DNA of 64,000 nucleotides from JAYZDK01 sp964604165. Its GTDB lineage: Bacteria > Myxococcota_A > UBA796 > CAJQPC01. The notes under the pieces were generated by a model. The model was not told the DNA's origin and did no database searches. It worked only from the letters and a program-made list of their open reading frames with translations. This document shows, piece by piece, positions 24,074-32,179 of this stretch; positions within the stretch are counted from its first letter, which is position 1; each line of letters opens with the position of its first letter. Made by a program: the position numbers and the translations under genes. Location of the stretch: NCBI GenBank assembly GCA_964604165.1, contig CAZRYF010000005.1, positions 76,144-140,143 on the forward strand, read 5' to 3'.

Positions 24074-25606
24074 TTGAAACGTTCCCTTCGCATTGCAGTA
24101 GTGAGCTTGTACGCCCTGGAAAACAACGGCGTGCGGCATGTGGCCTCGAGTCTTCGGCAAGAAGGCTTCAGCGTGACCGAGATCTATTTCAAGGATTGGG
24201 TGAACAACCGCTTCCCCTGGCCCGAGGAGCGAGAGGTCCAGGGGTTGCTGGATTTGCTTCGGGAGCGGCGCATTGAAGTGGTGGGGCTTTCGGTGCGCGC
24301 GAGCGCGTTTCACCGCATGGCCAAGTACCTCACGGAGCGCATCCGCCACGAGCTGGGACTGCCCATTGTGTGGGGTGGCATGCACCCCACCTTTCTGCCG
24401 GATGAGTGCATTCCCCTCGCGGATCACATCGCCATCGGCGAGACGGACCGTGCAGTTGTGGACTTCTTCGTGACCATGGACGAGGGGGGCGATTATCGAA
24501 GCTGCGCCAGCTTCTGGACCCGGGAAGGGGACACCGTCTACAAGAATGAGTTGGCCCGCCTGGTGGATTTGGATGAGATCCCTTTCCGGGACTTTCACAC
24601 GGAAGCGGACAAGTTCCACATCGAGGGGAGCAAGGTCACCAAGGGTGACCCGTTCATTACCAACCCCGAGTACACGCTCCTGGCCAGCCGTGGGTGCCCA
24701 TTCTGGACCTGCACCTTCTGCTCCAACACGTTGACAAAGCCCATGTATGAGGGGCTGGGCAAGAACTTTCGTATGCGCAGCGTGGAGAACCTGATCCAGG
24801 AAATGGAGTACGCGAAGAACCTGTGCAAAGACATTAAGATCGTCCGCTTTGACGATGAGGTCTTCCCCATTCGAAAGCGGTGGATCGACGAGTTCTGTGA
24901 GAAGTGGCCCCAGCGGGTCGGGCTGCCGTTTGAGGTGCTTGTGGACCCGCGCATGGTGTCCTATGAGCCGCTGAAGAAGCTCAAGCATGCAGGGTTGCGG
25001 GGCATCTGCATGGGAATTCAGGCCAACGACCGGGTGAACCAGGAGTTCTACAACCGGAACACCACCAACCAGATGATTCTTGACTGCCAGAAGGTCTTTC
25101 GGAAGGTGGGAATCGTGGCCAACCTGCAGATCATCTGGGATGACCCCTGCTCCACGGAGCAGGACAAGGATGAGTTGTTCCACATGGTCATGGAGCTGGA
25201 ACGGCCCTTTGAACTCTACCTTTTTGGGCTCACGGTCTATCCCAACACGCATCTCGCCCGGCGGCTTCTTCGGGAGGGGTTGCTTACAGAGGACGACATT
25301 GAGGGCATCAACACCCATGCCTTCGAGCAGTTCCGGGTGGACCTGAACTATCCCCGCCCCAAGGCGGATCAGCGCTGGCTGGCGCTTATCGTGCTGGCCA
25401 ACAAGCCTTTTCTTTCCAAGCGTAGGGTCTGGAAGCTCTACCATGATGAGCGCTACAAGGAAGACCCTCGACCCCTCACGGCCATGGCCCAGGCCGCCAA
25501 CCTGGCGCGCATGGGGGTCTTTGCCGCGGGCATGGCTGCCCGGGGGGAGATGACGCCCCTGTTGATTAAGCGCTGGGTGAATCCCCGCTCCATGGTGACC
25601 ATGTGA
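24074..25606 (+). CDS. B12-binding-type radical SAM protein
   Basis: A 510-residue protein. The first 150 residues look like a cobalamin-binding Rossmann domain (RIAVVSLYALENNGVRHVA at the start, IEVVGLSVRAS, WGGMHPTFLPDE), although the B12-ligating DxHxxG is not evident. The radical SAM core follows: SRGCPFWTCTFCSN, with Cys at about 208, 213 and 216, then IKIVRFDDEVF and GICMGIQAND. The Cys spacing is CX4CX2C rather than the usual CX3CX2C. I chose TTG 24074, with GGAG 7 nt before it. The gene overlaps the next radical SAM gene at TGATG. The substrate is unknown; methylation or ring chemistry on lipids or natural products is common in the family. Confidence 0.85.
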   Translation: MKRSLRIAVVSLYALENNGVRHVASSLRQEGFSVTEIYFKDWVNNRFPWPEEREVQGLLDLLRERRIEVVGLSVRASAFHRMAKYLTERIRHELGLPIVWGGMHPTFLPDECIPLADHIAIGETDRAVVDFFVTMDEGGDYRSCASFWTREGDTVYKNELARLVDLDEIPFRDFHTEADKFHIEGSKVTKGDPFITNPEYTLLASRGCPFWTCTFCSNTLTKPMYEGLGKNFRMRSVENLIQEMEYAKNLCKDIKIVRFDDEVFPIRKRWIDEFCEKWPQRVGLPFEVLVDPRMVSYEPLKKLKHAGLRGICMGIQANDRVNQEFYNRNTTNQMILDCQKVFRKVGIVANLQIIWDDPCSTEQDKDELFHMVMELERPFELYLFGLTVYPNTHLARRLLREGLLTEDDIEGINTHAFEQFRVDLNYPRPKADQRWLALIVLANKPFLSKRRVWKLYHDERYKEDPRPLTAMAQAANLARMGVFAAGMAARGEMTPLLIKRWVNPRSMVTM

Positions 25607-26676
25607 TGGAGCCTCGCAGCGCTGAATTGGCGCGGCGGGGACGGGCCTGGCGAAACATCGCCACATCGGCCACAATGCGCCGAATCAAGCCGGGTTGGGT
25701 GCCGCCTCCCCATGCAGCGCACCTGATTCTTACCTACCGGTGCAATCTCAAGTGTGAAGCCTGTCCCAGCTGGCAGGTGAAAGAGCACGCCGACCTGACC
25801 ACGGACGAGTGGCTCCATCTATTTGATCAGCTGCGTTCCCTGGATCTCGTGAAGATTCTCGGGGGAGAGCCTTTTGTTCGGAAGGACATCGTGGAGATTC
25901 TGGTCGGGGTGCGGGACATCATTGACCCCTACGTGTTGCAGCTCACCACGAATGGCATGCTCACCAAGAAGATCGTGGAAGCCATCCACGCTGTGGCCTG
26001 GCCGGGTCTTCAGCTGCGCATCTCCGTGGATGGCGTGGAGAAGACCCACGACAAGATGCGCGGGGTGGACGGGAGCTGGAGGCTGGTGACCCGCACGGTG
26101 GCGGAAGTGGCGAAGCTCAAGGAGCGGTACGGCTTCAAGCTTGGCATCAATTTCGCTATCACGGATGCCTCGGTGGCGGAATTGGACGACATGGTTGCTT
26201 TCGCAGAGTCTATGGGGGCGGATCTGATCCCTGGAGTGTGCGTGGACCCCTTTCTGGTGGGTACTGTCCCACCGGAAGAGAAGCAGCAACAGGTGATTCT
26301 CATCGAGAACAAGGAGAGGGCCATTGCAGCCCTGGAGGATCCCCGGGTGGGCATTCGAAGGCAGCTGCCCAAGATCGACCACCTCCTCTCCCGGTTCATC
26401 ACCAAGACCACCCACCGCCAGCAGGTGATTGGGGAGCAACACCGGTTCACCTGCCGGGAGCTTCGGGATCTCCTCTACCTGTTGCCCAATGGGAACGTTG
26501 TGCGCTGTGGTCTGGACCACAGGCCCGTGGGAAACGTGCGTGAGCAGTCCTTCCAAGACATCTGGTTTGGCGAGGACATCAAGCCCTTTCGCAAGCTTGT
26601 CGACGACTGCCCGGGATGTATGCAGTCCAGTGTGCAGATCATGAGCCGGCTGTATGGTGGCTGCTTGTTGGCCTAA
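25606..26676 (+). CDS. Radical SAM protein with SPASM-like C-terminal cysteines
   Basis: A 356-residue radical SAM enzyme. TYRCNLKCEAC gives the CX3CX2C cluster motif (Cys46, 50, 53), LGGEPFVRKDI is the SAM-binding GGE-type block, and LRISVDG the later strand. C-terminal Cys residues (FTCREL, VVRCGLD, CPGCM, GGC) with LLPNGNVVRCGLDHRPVGNV resemble a SPASM or twitch extension holding an extra cluster. Such enzymes modify peptides, sugars or proteins. It starts at ATG 25606, sharing one base with the stop of the previous gene, so the two are coupled. Its stop overlaps that of an opposing lipoprotein gene by 4 bp. Confidence 0.9.
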   Translation: MEPRSAELARRGRAWRNIATSATMRRIKPGWVPPPHAAHLILTYRCNLKCEACPSWQVKEHADLTTDEWLHLFDQLRSLDLVKILGGEPFVRKDIVEILVGVRDIIDPYVLQLTTNGMLTKKIVEAIHAVAWPGLQLRISVDGVEKTHDKMRGVDGSWRLVTRTVAEVAKLKERYGFKLGINFAITDASVAELDDMVAFAESMGADLIPGVCVDPFLVGTVPPEEKQQQVILIENKERAIAALEDPRVGIRRQLPKIDHLLSRFITKTTHRQQVIGEQHRFTCRELRDLLYLLPNGNVVRCGLDHRPVGNVREQSFQDIWFGEDIKPFRKLVDDCPGCMQSSVQIMSRLYGGCLLA

Positions 26677-26912
26677 TCTTCGTCTTCGAAGGAATCGCAA
26701 GCCAGGCGCATTGTGGCGTCGAAACAGGCTTCCTGGTCTTGGGCTTGGGCGAGGGAGGCGCCCTCGTTGAGGCAGTCCGAGAGCTCGTTTCCTTCGCACC
26801 ACGTTGTGCAGGTTTCGGAGTAGGCCACACAGTGGTCGACCTCGTCGCCACAGCCCGAGCCGGTGAGCAACGACATCGCAATGAGAACGAAACCACCGGA
26901 CCAGGTCCGCAT
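26673..26912 (-). CDS. Small Cys-rich lipoprotein
   Basis: A 79-residue protein with a lipoprotein signal ending LLTGSGC, then seven further Cys: DHCVAY, TCTTWCEG, SDCLN, EACFDA and LACDS. The even spacing suggests disulfides in a compact helical domain. It is antisense to its neighbours, ends inside the last codons of the second radical SAM gene and starts just before the sulfotransferase gene. Family not recognised. Myxobacteria make many small Cys-rich lipoproteins. Confidence 0.62.
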   Translation of the reverse strand: MRTWSGGFVLIAMSLLTGSGCGDEVDHCVAYSETCTTWCEGNELSDCLNEGASLAQAQDQEACFDATMRLACDSFEDED

Positions 26913-26945
26913 TCTCTGTCTCCTCGAGGGTTTTTGGAGCCTCCC

Positions 26946-27836
26946 ATGCGCTGGTCTCCGGGTCAATCCGGGTTAGGAATTGTGCCCTTGGATGGGTGGC
27001 TCTTGATCCTTGTCACAGGCACAAAACGGTCGGGCACTTCCATGTGGATGCAGATCCTCGAGGCGGCCGGGCTGCCCTGGATTGGCAAGGAGTTTCTCGG
27101 GAGGTGGGACAAGTCCATTCGCGAGGCAAACCCGGAGGGGTTCTATGAGTCCCTGTTTCGTCGGGGCATCTTTTTCGCCACGAACCCTGACCCGAGGACC
27201 GGGGCTTTTGTCTTTCCCCAGCAGGTCGAAAAACACGCAGTCAAGGTCTTCATTCCGGGCCTGGTTCGCACGGACTACGCCTACATTGGTCGCGTGGTGG
27301 CGACCCTTCGTCCATGGCGGGACTATTGCGCGTCCATTCAGCGTCTGTACGACATGGAGGACGAATTCCTGGCGGATCTTCCCCCGGAGGAAGGACCTGA
27401 CGGAAAGGTGGAGCAACCTCTGGAGCGGGCTCATCGCCAGCGCCCAAAGATCCATCCGGCCCTCGAGTGGTGGTTTGAGAACTATGACTTGATTCGGGAC
27501 ATCGCGACCCGGCGCTATCCGGTGAACCTGGTCAGCTATGACACCTTGTTGGCCGACCCGGGGGCGGTGATTCCCAAGGTGCTCGATTGGATCGGCCAAG
27601 GAGATGCCGCCGGGGCTTTGTCGGTGGTGAAGCCCCGCCTGCGCACCCAGGTGGACTCGGTGGTTGAGGCCCCCGTGGACGATGCAGCGGTGGAGGTGTT
27701 TGATGCACTCCACCGGGAAATCGCTGAGAACCAGTCTCTCTCAAGGAACCTGCTGGAGGCCATGAACGCCCTCAACAGTCGGTTGGAGGACGAGTGGTTG
27801 GGGGGGGAGCCCCGAGAGCGTACTGCCGGGGGCTAA
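26946..27836 (+). CDS. Sulfotransferase family protein
   Basis: A 296-residue protein. LVTGTKRSGTSMWMQIL near residues 18-34 is the 5'-phosphosulfate-binding loop of PAPS-dependent sulfotransferases. The segment VATLRPWRDYCASIQRL resembles the 3'-phosphate-binding motif with Arg and Ser. VNLVSYDTLLADPGAVIPKVLDWIG is a typical later block. These enzymes move sulfate from PAPS to hydroxyls or amines of glycans and small molecules. ATG 26946 was chosen; GTG 26979 is an alternative. It lies downstream of the two radical SAM genes on the same strand and may share their pathway. Confidence 0.83.
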   Translation: MRWSPGQSGLGIVPLDGWLLILVTGTKRSGTSMWMQILEAAGLPWIGKEFLGRWDKSIREANPEGFYESLFRRGIFFATNPDPRTGAFVFPQQVEKHAVKVFIPGLVRTDYAYIGRVVATLRPWRDYCASIQRLYDMEDEFLADLPPEEGPDGKVEQPLERAHRQRPKIHPALEWWFENYDLIRDIATRRYPVNLVSYDTLLADPGAVIPKVLDWIGQGDAAGALSVVKPRLRTQVDSVVEAPVDDAAVEVFDALHREIAENQSLSRNLLEAMNALNSRLEDEWLGGEPRERTAGG

Positions 27837-27839
27837 AGG

Positions 27840-28274
27840 TCAGGGCGCTTCGCTGCGGTTGTAGACAAGTGGTTCGCTCTCACCGGCTTCCTGGCAGGAG
27901 AGCAGCACGCCGAGGGCGCAGGCCATGGGCAGGGAACCGTCCAGGAAGAGCACCTGGTAGTGGGAAGAGGTCTCCTCGCTTGGGCGCACCCACACGCGCT
28001 GAGCGGCGTTCTCGCCCGAGGTGGCGCTCCAATTCACGGCGGAACCGTTGTAGTCCTCCGTCAGGTCAAGGACGAGGTTGTTGGTGGAGGTGGTCAGCCC
28101 GGTGAGATCGTCAAAAATGACAAGACTCCGGTCCACGACCCGTGTGGTCCCGGCTGCCTCATCCATGCTGGTGAAGGGCATTTCGTCCCCGCGCATCTCG
28201 ATCATCTGCCACTCGCCCACGATGGGATCCATCGCGCAGCCGGTGGCCAGGAGGGCGGCCCAGGCGGGCGTCAC
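27840..28274 (-). CDS. Small lipoprotein, lipocalin-like start
   Basis: A 144-residue product from GTG 28274 with a short lipoprotein signal ending LLATGC. After the Cys, PIVGEWQMIEM resembles the GxW strand that opens lipocalin-like domains. The rest is beta-rich with two later Cys (MACALG, LLSCQE). It overlaps the preceding lipoprotein gene by 4 bp (GTGA) and is probably co-translated with it; the two share a W-centred first strand and may be distant paralogues. It converges with the sulfotransferase gene. Function unknown. Confidence 0.62.
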   Translation of the reverse strand: MTPAWAALLATGCAMDPIVGEWQMIEMRGDEMPFTSMDEAAGTTRVVDRSLVIFDDLTGLTTSTNNLVLDLTEDYNGSAVNWSATSGENAAQRVWVRPSEETSSHYQVLFLDGSLPMACALGVLLSCQEAGESEPLVYNRSEAP

Positions 28275-28822
28275 TTTTCTCTGCTCCGCTCGAACGCCCA
28301 GTAGCCGCCTGCGTCCCTATCGACGCAGTCGAGCAGCGCCGGGTCATCGTGGAGCACACAGTCCAGGTTTAACTTCTTATCTTCGCTTTCCTCGGTCTCT
28401 TCCCCCTCAGAGTCTTCGCAGAGGCGTGTCTGACCGTCGAGGCGAATCTGAAAACTGCGCGGCTCCACCGCCACAAACTGGCCGACAGTCGTGGTGGCGC
28501 AGTGCCTGCTGAAGGAGGAGGACTCCCCTTCTTCTGAATAGGGGCAATATCCTTCGGTTTCATCCAGGTTCAGGGTGAGGCTCGCCTTGGCGGGTGCCTG
28601 GACCTCCAATGAGCCTGTGACGCTGTAGGTGTAGCCAGAGTAGTAGCCGTCGTAGGGGCCGCCGGTGGCGGTGAGGGCATAGGTGGTGACCAGGGGAAGG
28701 CCCACGTCATTCATGATGGTCAGCTCCCAACTGCCCTCAATGCCCTCCCCATTGCCACCACAACCTGTGAGGCCCACGCTCAAAGCGGCCAGGCTTGGGA
28801 TCAATCGCTTGGGGGTGGGCAT
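28271..28822 (-). CDS. Lipoprotein with lipocalin-like start and acidic segment
   Basis: A 183-residue lipoprotein, signal ending SVGLTGC (Cys21). EGSWELTIMND resembles a lipocalin-like first strand, and the body is beta-rich. An acidic run (SEGEETEESEDKK) near residue 140 and several Cys follow. The C-terminal Cys pairs may form disulfides. It is the first of two lipoprotein genes read together. Family not recognised with confidence; probably a surface or periplasmic protein. Confidence 0.65.
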   Translation of the reverse strand: MPTPKRLIPSLAALSVGLTGCGGNGEGIEGSWELTIMNDVGLPLVTTYALTATGGPYDGYYSGYTYSVTGSLEVQAPAKASLTLNLDETEGYCPYSEEGESSSFSRHCATTTVGQFVAVEPRSFQIRLDGQTRLCEDSEGEETEESEDKKLNLDCVLHDDPALLDCVDRDAGGYWAFERSREK

Positions 28823-28874
28823 GGGTTGGGCAAATGTACCATCCCGTCCCCACTCTGGCCGTGGTGGCCACCCT

Positions 28875-29726
28875 CTATGCGGATGGCCGTTCGGCCTCAG
28901 CCTCTTGCTTCTCCCGTACTGCCGCCATCGCTTCCTCCTCGATCTGAAACTGCTTCATGTTCGCCTCGATCAGTTCGTCCGGGTCCAGGCCCTTGGCCTG
29001 AAGGGTGCGGCGGATAATGTCGTCGATGATCACGTACTTTTCATCCAGGAAGCTCCCCACGCGGTCTGGTGGGTAGGTGGTGTGGAAGTCAAAGACGATG
29101 TCCAGGGCATGCTGAAAGCCCAGGACGCAGATGGGCTGGTAGCCTTGGTGACTCCTGCGGGCCCCCCAGCCCGGTTCAATGTTGTGGTCCTTGAGCACTC
29201 GGCGCTCTTCGGGTTTGGCCATGCCGAGGTCAAGCAGAGGCGCGTTGTAGCGGATGCCGTAGCGGGCGTAGAGTTCGAGGTTTTTCTGCCGGGTGATCGG
29301 CATGCTCATCACCGCGTACTCTCCGCCGACCGAGGAGCAGATGAACGTGTTCGAGATGTTCCTCTCCAGGCTGTAGATGATGGTGTGTGTTGCCATGGAC
29401 TCCTGGCATCCCAGGCAGCAAACCCAGTGCCCCCGGAACTTCACGATGTCTCGGAGCATCTTCTTGAAGCCCACCTCGTTCCAGACCTCGGTGAGGTCGA
29501 TCAGGTGGTGCTCCACTCGGCTACCCAGCTCACGTTGAAGCTCGGGGGTGTGGCGCTTGGACCACTCGTTGAAGAAGGAGCCATACGCATGCTTGTAGGT
29601 CAGCAGGTGAATCCCACCCTGGGTGTGCTCCCCGATGACCAGGGGAACGGCGCAGGAGTCCAGTCCCCCTGAATAGAGCACCGAAAAGTCTCGAATGCAG
29701 GCATATTCCTCAATGGTCAGCGGCAT
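28875..29726 (-). CDS. PP-loop ATPase (adenine nucleotide alpha-hydrolase-like)
   Basis: A 283-residue protein whose N-terminus reads FSVLYSGGLDSCAVPLVIG: SGGLDS is the PP-loop that binds the ATP pyrophosphate in ExsB/QueC, TilS, ThiI and asparagine synthase families. Cys motif WVCCLGCQES, near residue 105, could hold metal or a thiol. The C-terminus is helical and charged. The family adenylates a substrate for sulfur or nitrogen transfer; this subfamily is not one I can name. It lies 57 bp after the pheT stop on the same strand. A role in tRNA modification or in the adjacent radical SAM locus are both possible. Confidence 0.78.
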   Translation of the reverse strand: MPLTIEEYACIRDFSVLYSGGLDSCAVPLVIGEHTQGGIHLLTYKHAYGSFFNEWSKRHTPELQRELGSRVEHHLIDLTEVWNEVGFKKMLRDIVKFRGHWVCCLGCQESMATHTIIYSLERNISNTFICSSVGGEYAVMSMPITRQKNLELYARYGIRYNAPLLDLGMAKPEERRVLKDHNIEPGWGARRSHQGYQPICVLGFQHALDIVFDFHTTYPPDRVGSFLDEKYVIIDDIIRRTLQAKGLDPDELIEANMKQFQIEEEAMAAVREKQEAEAERPSA

Positions 29727-29783
29727 GGCCCCTCCAGAAGAGGGAGCATAGCGTAAGATGTTCTCATTCGGAAAAGCGGGTGC

Positions 29784-32159
29784 CTACATCTCCACCGTCA
29801 GCCCGCTCGCCTCCAGTTGCCCCCGCAGCTTCTCCATCTCCGCCCGCGCCTCGTCGTGGGTCAGAGAGCGCTCCGGGTGGTTGAACACCACCTCAAGGGT
29901 GAGGCGCTTCTGGCCGCTCGGCACTCCCCGTCCGGCATAGACCGCCTGAAGCCGCCGCGCCTGCAGGTGGGACAGCTTCGCGTCGGAGACCAGGGAGAGA
30001 ACGTCCTCGGCCCAGGTCTTCTCCGGTGCCAGGACGTTCAGGTGGTACTCGACCGAGGGAAACCGCGGCGGTGGCACAAACCGGTGGATCGGGGCGTGGA
30101 GTGGAAGCAGGGCCTCAAGGTCCACGTGGAAGGTGACCGGCGCATCCTCCAGGCCAAGCCGTCCCACGAGGCTCGGGTGCAGCTCTCCAACAAGGGCCAC
30201 AGCGGTCCCTTCCACAGACAGAACCGCCGTGCGACCCGGGTGGAAGCAGGAGGCCATCATCCACGGCGCTGGGTCGCCCCGGTGCAGGATGGGCTCCGTC
30301 CCCAGCGCCTCCAGGGCCCCCATCACCGCGTCCCTCGCGGTGTAAAAGCGAGCGCCCGTTTCGTCTTCGCCCGGCGTGGACAGTCCGCCGGAGAGGTGGT
30401 GGCGCTCCACGACTTCGCCGGCTTCCCCGCGCCAGTAGATCTTCGCAATCTCGAACAGCCCCACCCGCTCTTGGCTCTTGCGGTTCAGGTGCAGCGCACC
30501 CAACACGTCAGGCAGTGCCGTGGGCCTGAACCAGCGCAGGTTGGAGGCCAACGGATTCTTCAGCGCGAGAAGAGAGTCCCGCTCCAAGCCAAATTTCTCG
30601 ACCTCTCTCTCTCCCACCCAAATGCCCAGGTACACCTCATCCAGTCCCGCACCGGCCAGGGAGCGGCGGACCGCAAAGCCCTTGGTGTAGACCGGGTTCT
30701 CTCGAGGCACCCCCAAGGGGGCGGTAGGTGCCTGGGCCACCACGTGCTCGTAGCCGTGAATGCGTCCGACCTCTTCATTTAGGTCTGCCTGGATGCGCAG
30801 GTCGGGGCGTGTGTCCGGCACGGTGACCCGCCAGTCATTGTCCACCTGGAACCCCTGGTGACGAAACCGGCTGCGAATCAATGCGTCCTCCACCTGCATT
30901 CCCAGGCGGGAACGGGCCTTGCCTGGGCAAAATGGAATCGTGGTGGGTGCTTGCCGCCCAGGGAAGACATCGGCCAGGCGTCCCACGGTCACCTTGGGTC
31001 CTCCGTGCTCCACAAGGAGCTCTGCCAGCCGTGCCATGGCGGGAACCACCTGGCTTGCGGGTAGGCCTTTCTCGAAACGCAACGAGGACTCGGTTCGAAG
31101 AGAGAGGCGGCGGCTGCATCGACGCACCGCTGCCATGTCGAAGGTCGCGGACTCGATGATCAGGTCTGTGGTTCCCTCCGTAATGCCAGAATGCGAGTCG
31201 CCCATCACGCCCGCCAGGGCGATGGGGGTGTCTCCATCCGTCACCAACAAACACTCGTTCGTGAGGGTGCGCTCTTCTCCGTCCAAGGTCGTGAGCTTCT
31301 CGTCGTCTCGAGCCATTCGCAGGCCGATTTCACCGCTCTTCAAGACGGCCCGGTCAAAGGTGTGCATGGGCTGGCCCAGCTCCAGCATCGCTAGATTTGC
31401 CGCATCCACCACGTTGTTGATGGGACGCATGCCGAGCTTCCGCACGGCGTTTTGCAGGGGTTGGGGGGAGGGTCCGACACGGACTCCAGAAACCTCAAGG
31501 GCTGCATAGCGCTGCACCTTGTCCGGCGAGTCGATGCGGATCGAGAGGTCCGAGGGAGGCAGATCCCCCCAGCTGTCCGGGTCCAAAGCCTGGGGAGTGG
31601 AGAGCGGCCTGTCGAAGATGGCGGCCAGATCTCGGGCCATGCCCACCAAACTGAAGAGATCCGGACGGTTTGGCTCCAGGTCGAACTCCAGGATGGGGTC
31701 GTCCAGCTCCAGGACGGCGTGCACCGGAGCGCCCGGTACCACCTCAGGGGCTAGACCCAAAGGCCGCGCGGCCTCCTCTCCGATGCCCAGCATCTCCTCG
31801 GAGACCAGCATTCCCTGGGATTCAAACCCCCCCACCATGCGGGCTTCCACGGGTTGGCCGCTCGGGAGGGTCCCACCGGCTGCAATGGCTGCGTAGATCT
31901 CTTTGGCTTGCACCCCGTACTTCTCTCCCACGACCACGCAGAAGGACTCGGTACCCTGGACTTGCCAGAGACCGAATGCATTGTCGCCGCCCAGCTTCTT
32001 TTCCAGTCGCACGGCCTGCACATCCACCAGATCTGCGCTGCTGGGTGCCAGGTGGACCGATTCGACCTCGGCGATGCGGCCATTCATCAAGGAGGCGAGC
32101 TCGCTCACATCCACAGGAATGTCCACGAAACGCTTCAGCAGGGACAAGGGGACGCGCAC
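29784..32159 (-). CDS. pheT: Phenylalanyl-tRNA synthetase beta subunit
   Basis: A 791-residue PheT of normal length. In order: N-terminal B1 domain (MRVPLSLLKRFVDIP), an EMAP-type tRNA-binding region (GVQAKEIYAAIAAGGTLP, FESQGMLVSEEML), B3/B4 editing region, B5 domain, the pseudo-catalytic core, and the C-terminal anticodon-binding FDX-ACB domain (FPSVEYHLNVLAP to VEM). It charges tRNA-Phe together with the alpha subunit. The pheS gene, usually just upstream, is not next to it; a membrane glycosyltransferase gene is, 20 bp away. ATG 32159 fits the family start. Confidence 0.96.
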   Translation of the reverse strand: MRVPLSLLKRFVDIPVDVSELASLMNGRIAEVESVHLAPSSADLVDVQAVRLEKKLGGDNAFGLWQVQGTESFCVVVGEKYGVQAKEIYAAIAAGGTLPSGQPVEARMVGGFESQGMLVSEEMLGIGEEAARPLGLAPEVVPGAPVHAVLELDDPILEFDLEPNRPDLFSLVGMARDLAAIFDRPLSTPQALDPDSWGDLPPSDLSIRIDSPDKVQRYAALEVSGVRVGPSPQPLQNAVRKLGMRPINNVVDAANLAMLELGQPMHTFDRAVLKSGEIGLRMARDDEKLTTLDGEERTLTNECLLVTDGDTPIALAGVMGDSHSGITEGTTDLIIESATFDMAAVRRCSRRLSLRTESSLRFEKGLPASQVVPAMARLAELLVEHGGPKVTVGRLADVFPGRQAPTTIPFCPGKARSRLGMQVEDALIRSRFRHQGFQVDNDWRVTVPDTRPDLRIQADLNEEVGRIHGYEHVVAQAPTAPLGVPRENPVYTKGFAVRRSLAGAGLDEVYLGIWVGEREVEKFGLERDSLLALKNPLASNLRWFRPTALPDVLGALHLNRKSQERVGLFEIAKIYWRGEAGEVVERHHLSGGLSTPGEDETGARFYTARDAVMGALEALGTEPILHRGDPAPWMMASCFHPGRTAVLSVEGTAVALVGELHPSLVGRLGLEDAPVTFHVDLEALLPLHAPIHRFVPPPRFPSVEYHLNVLAPEKTWAEDVLSLVSDAKLSHLQARRLQAVYAGRGVPSGQKRLTLEVVFNHPERSLTHDEARAEMEKLRGQLEASGLTVEM

Positions 32160-32179
32160 GGTTTCTCCTCGGGGCCGGC

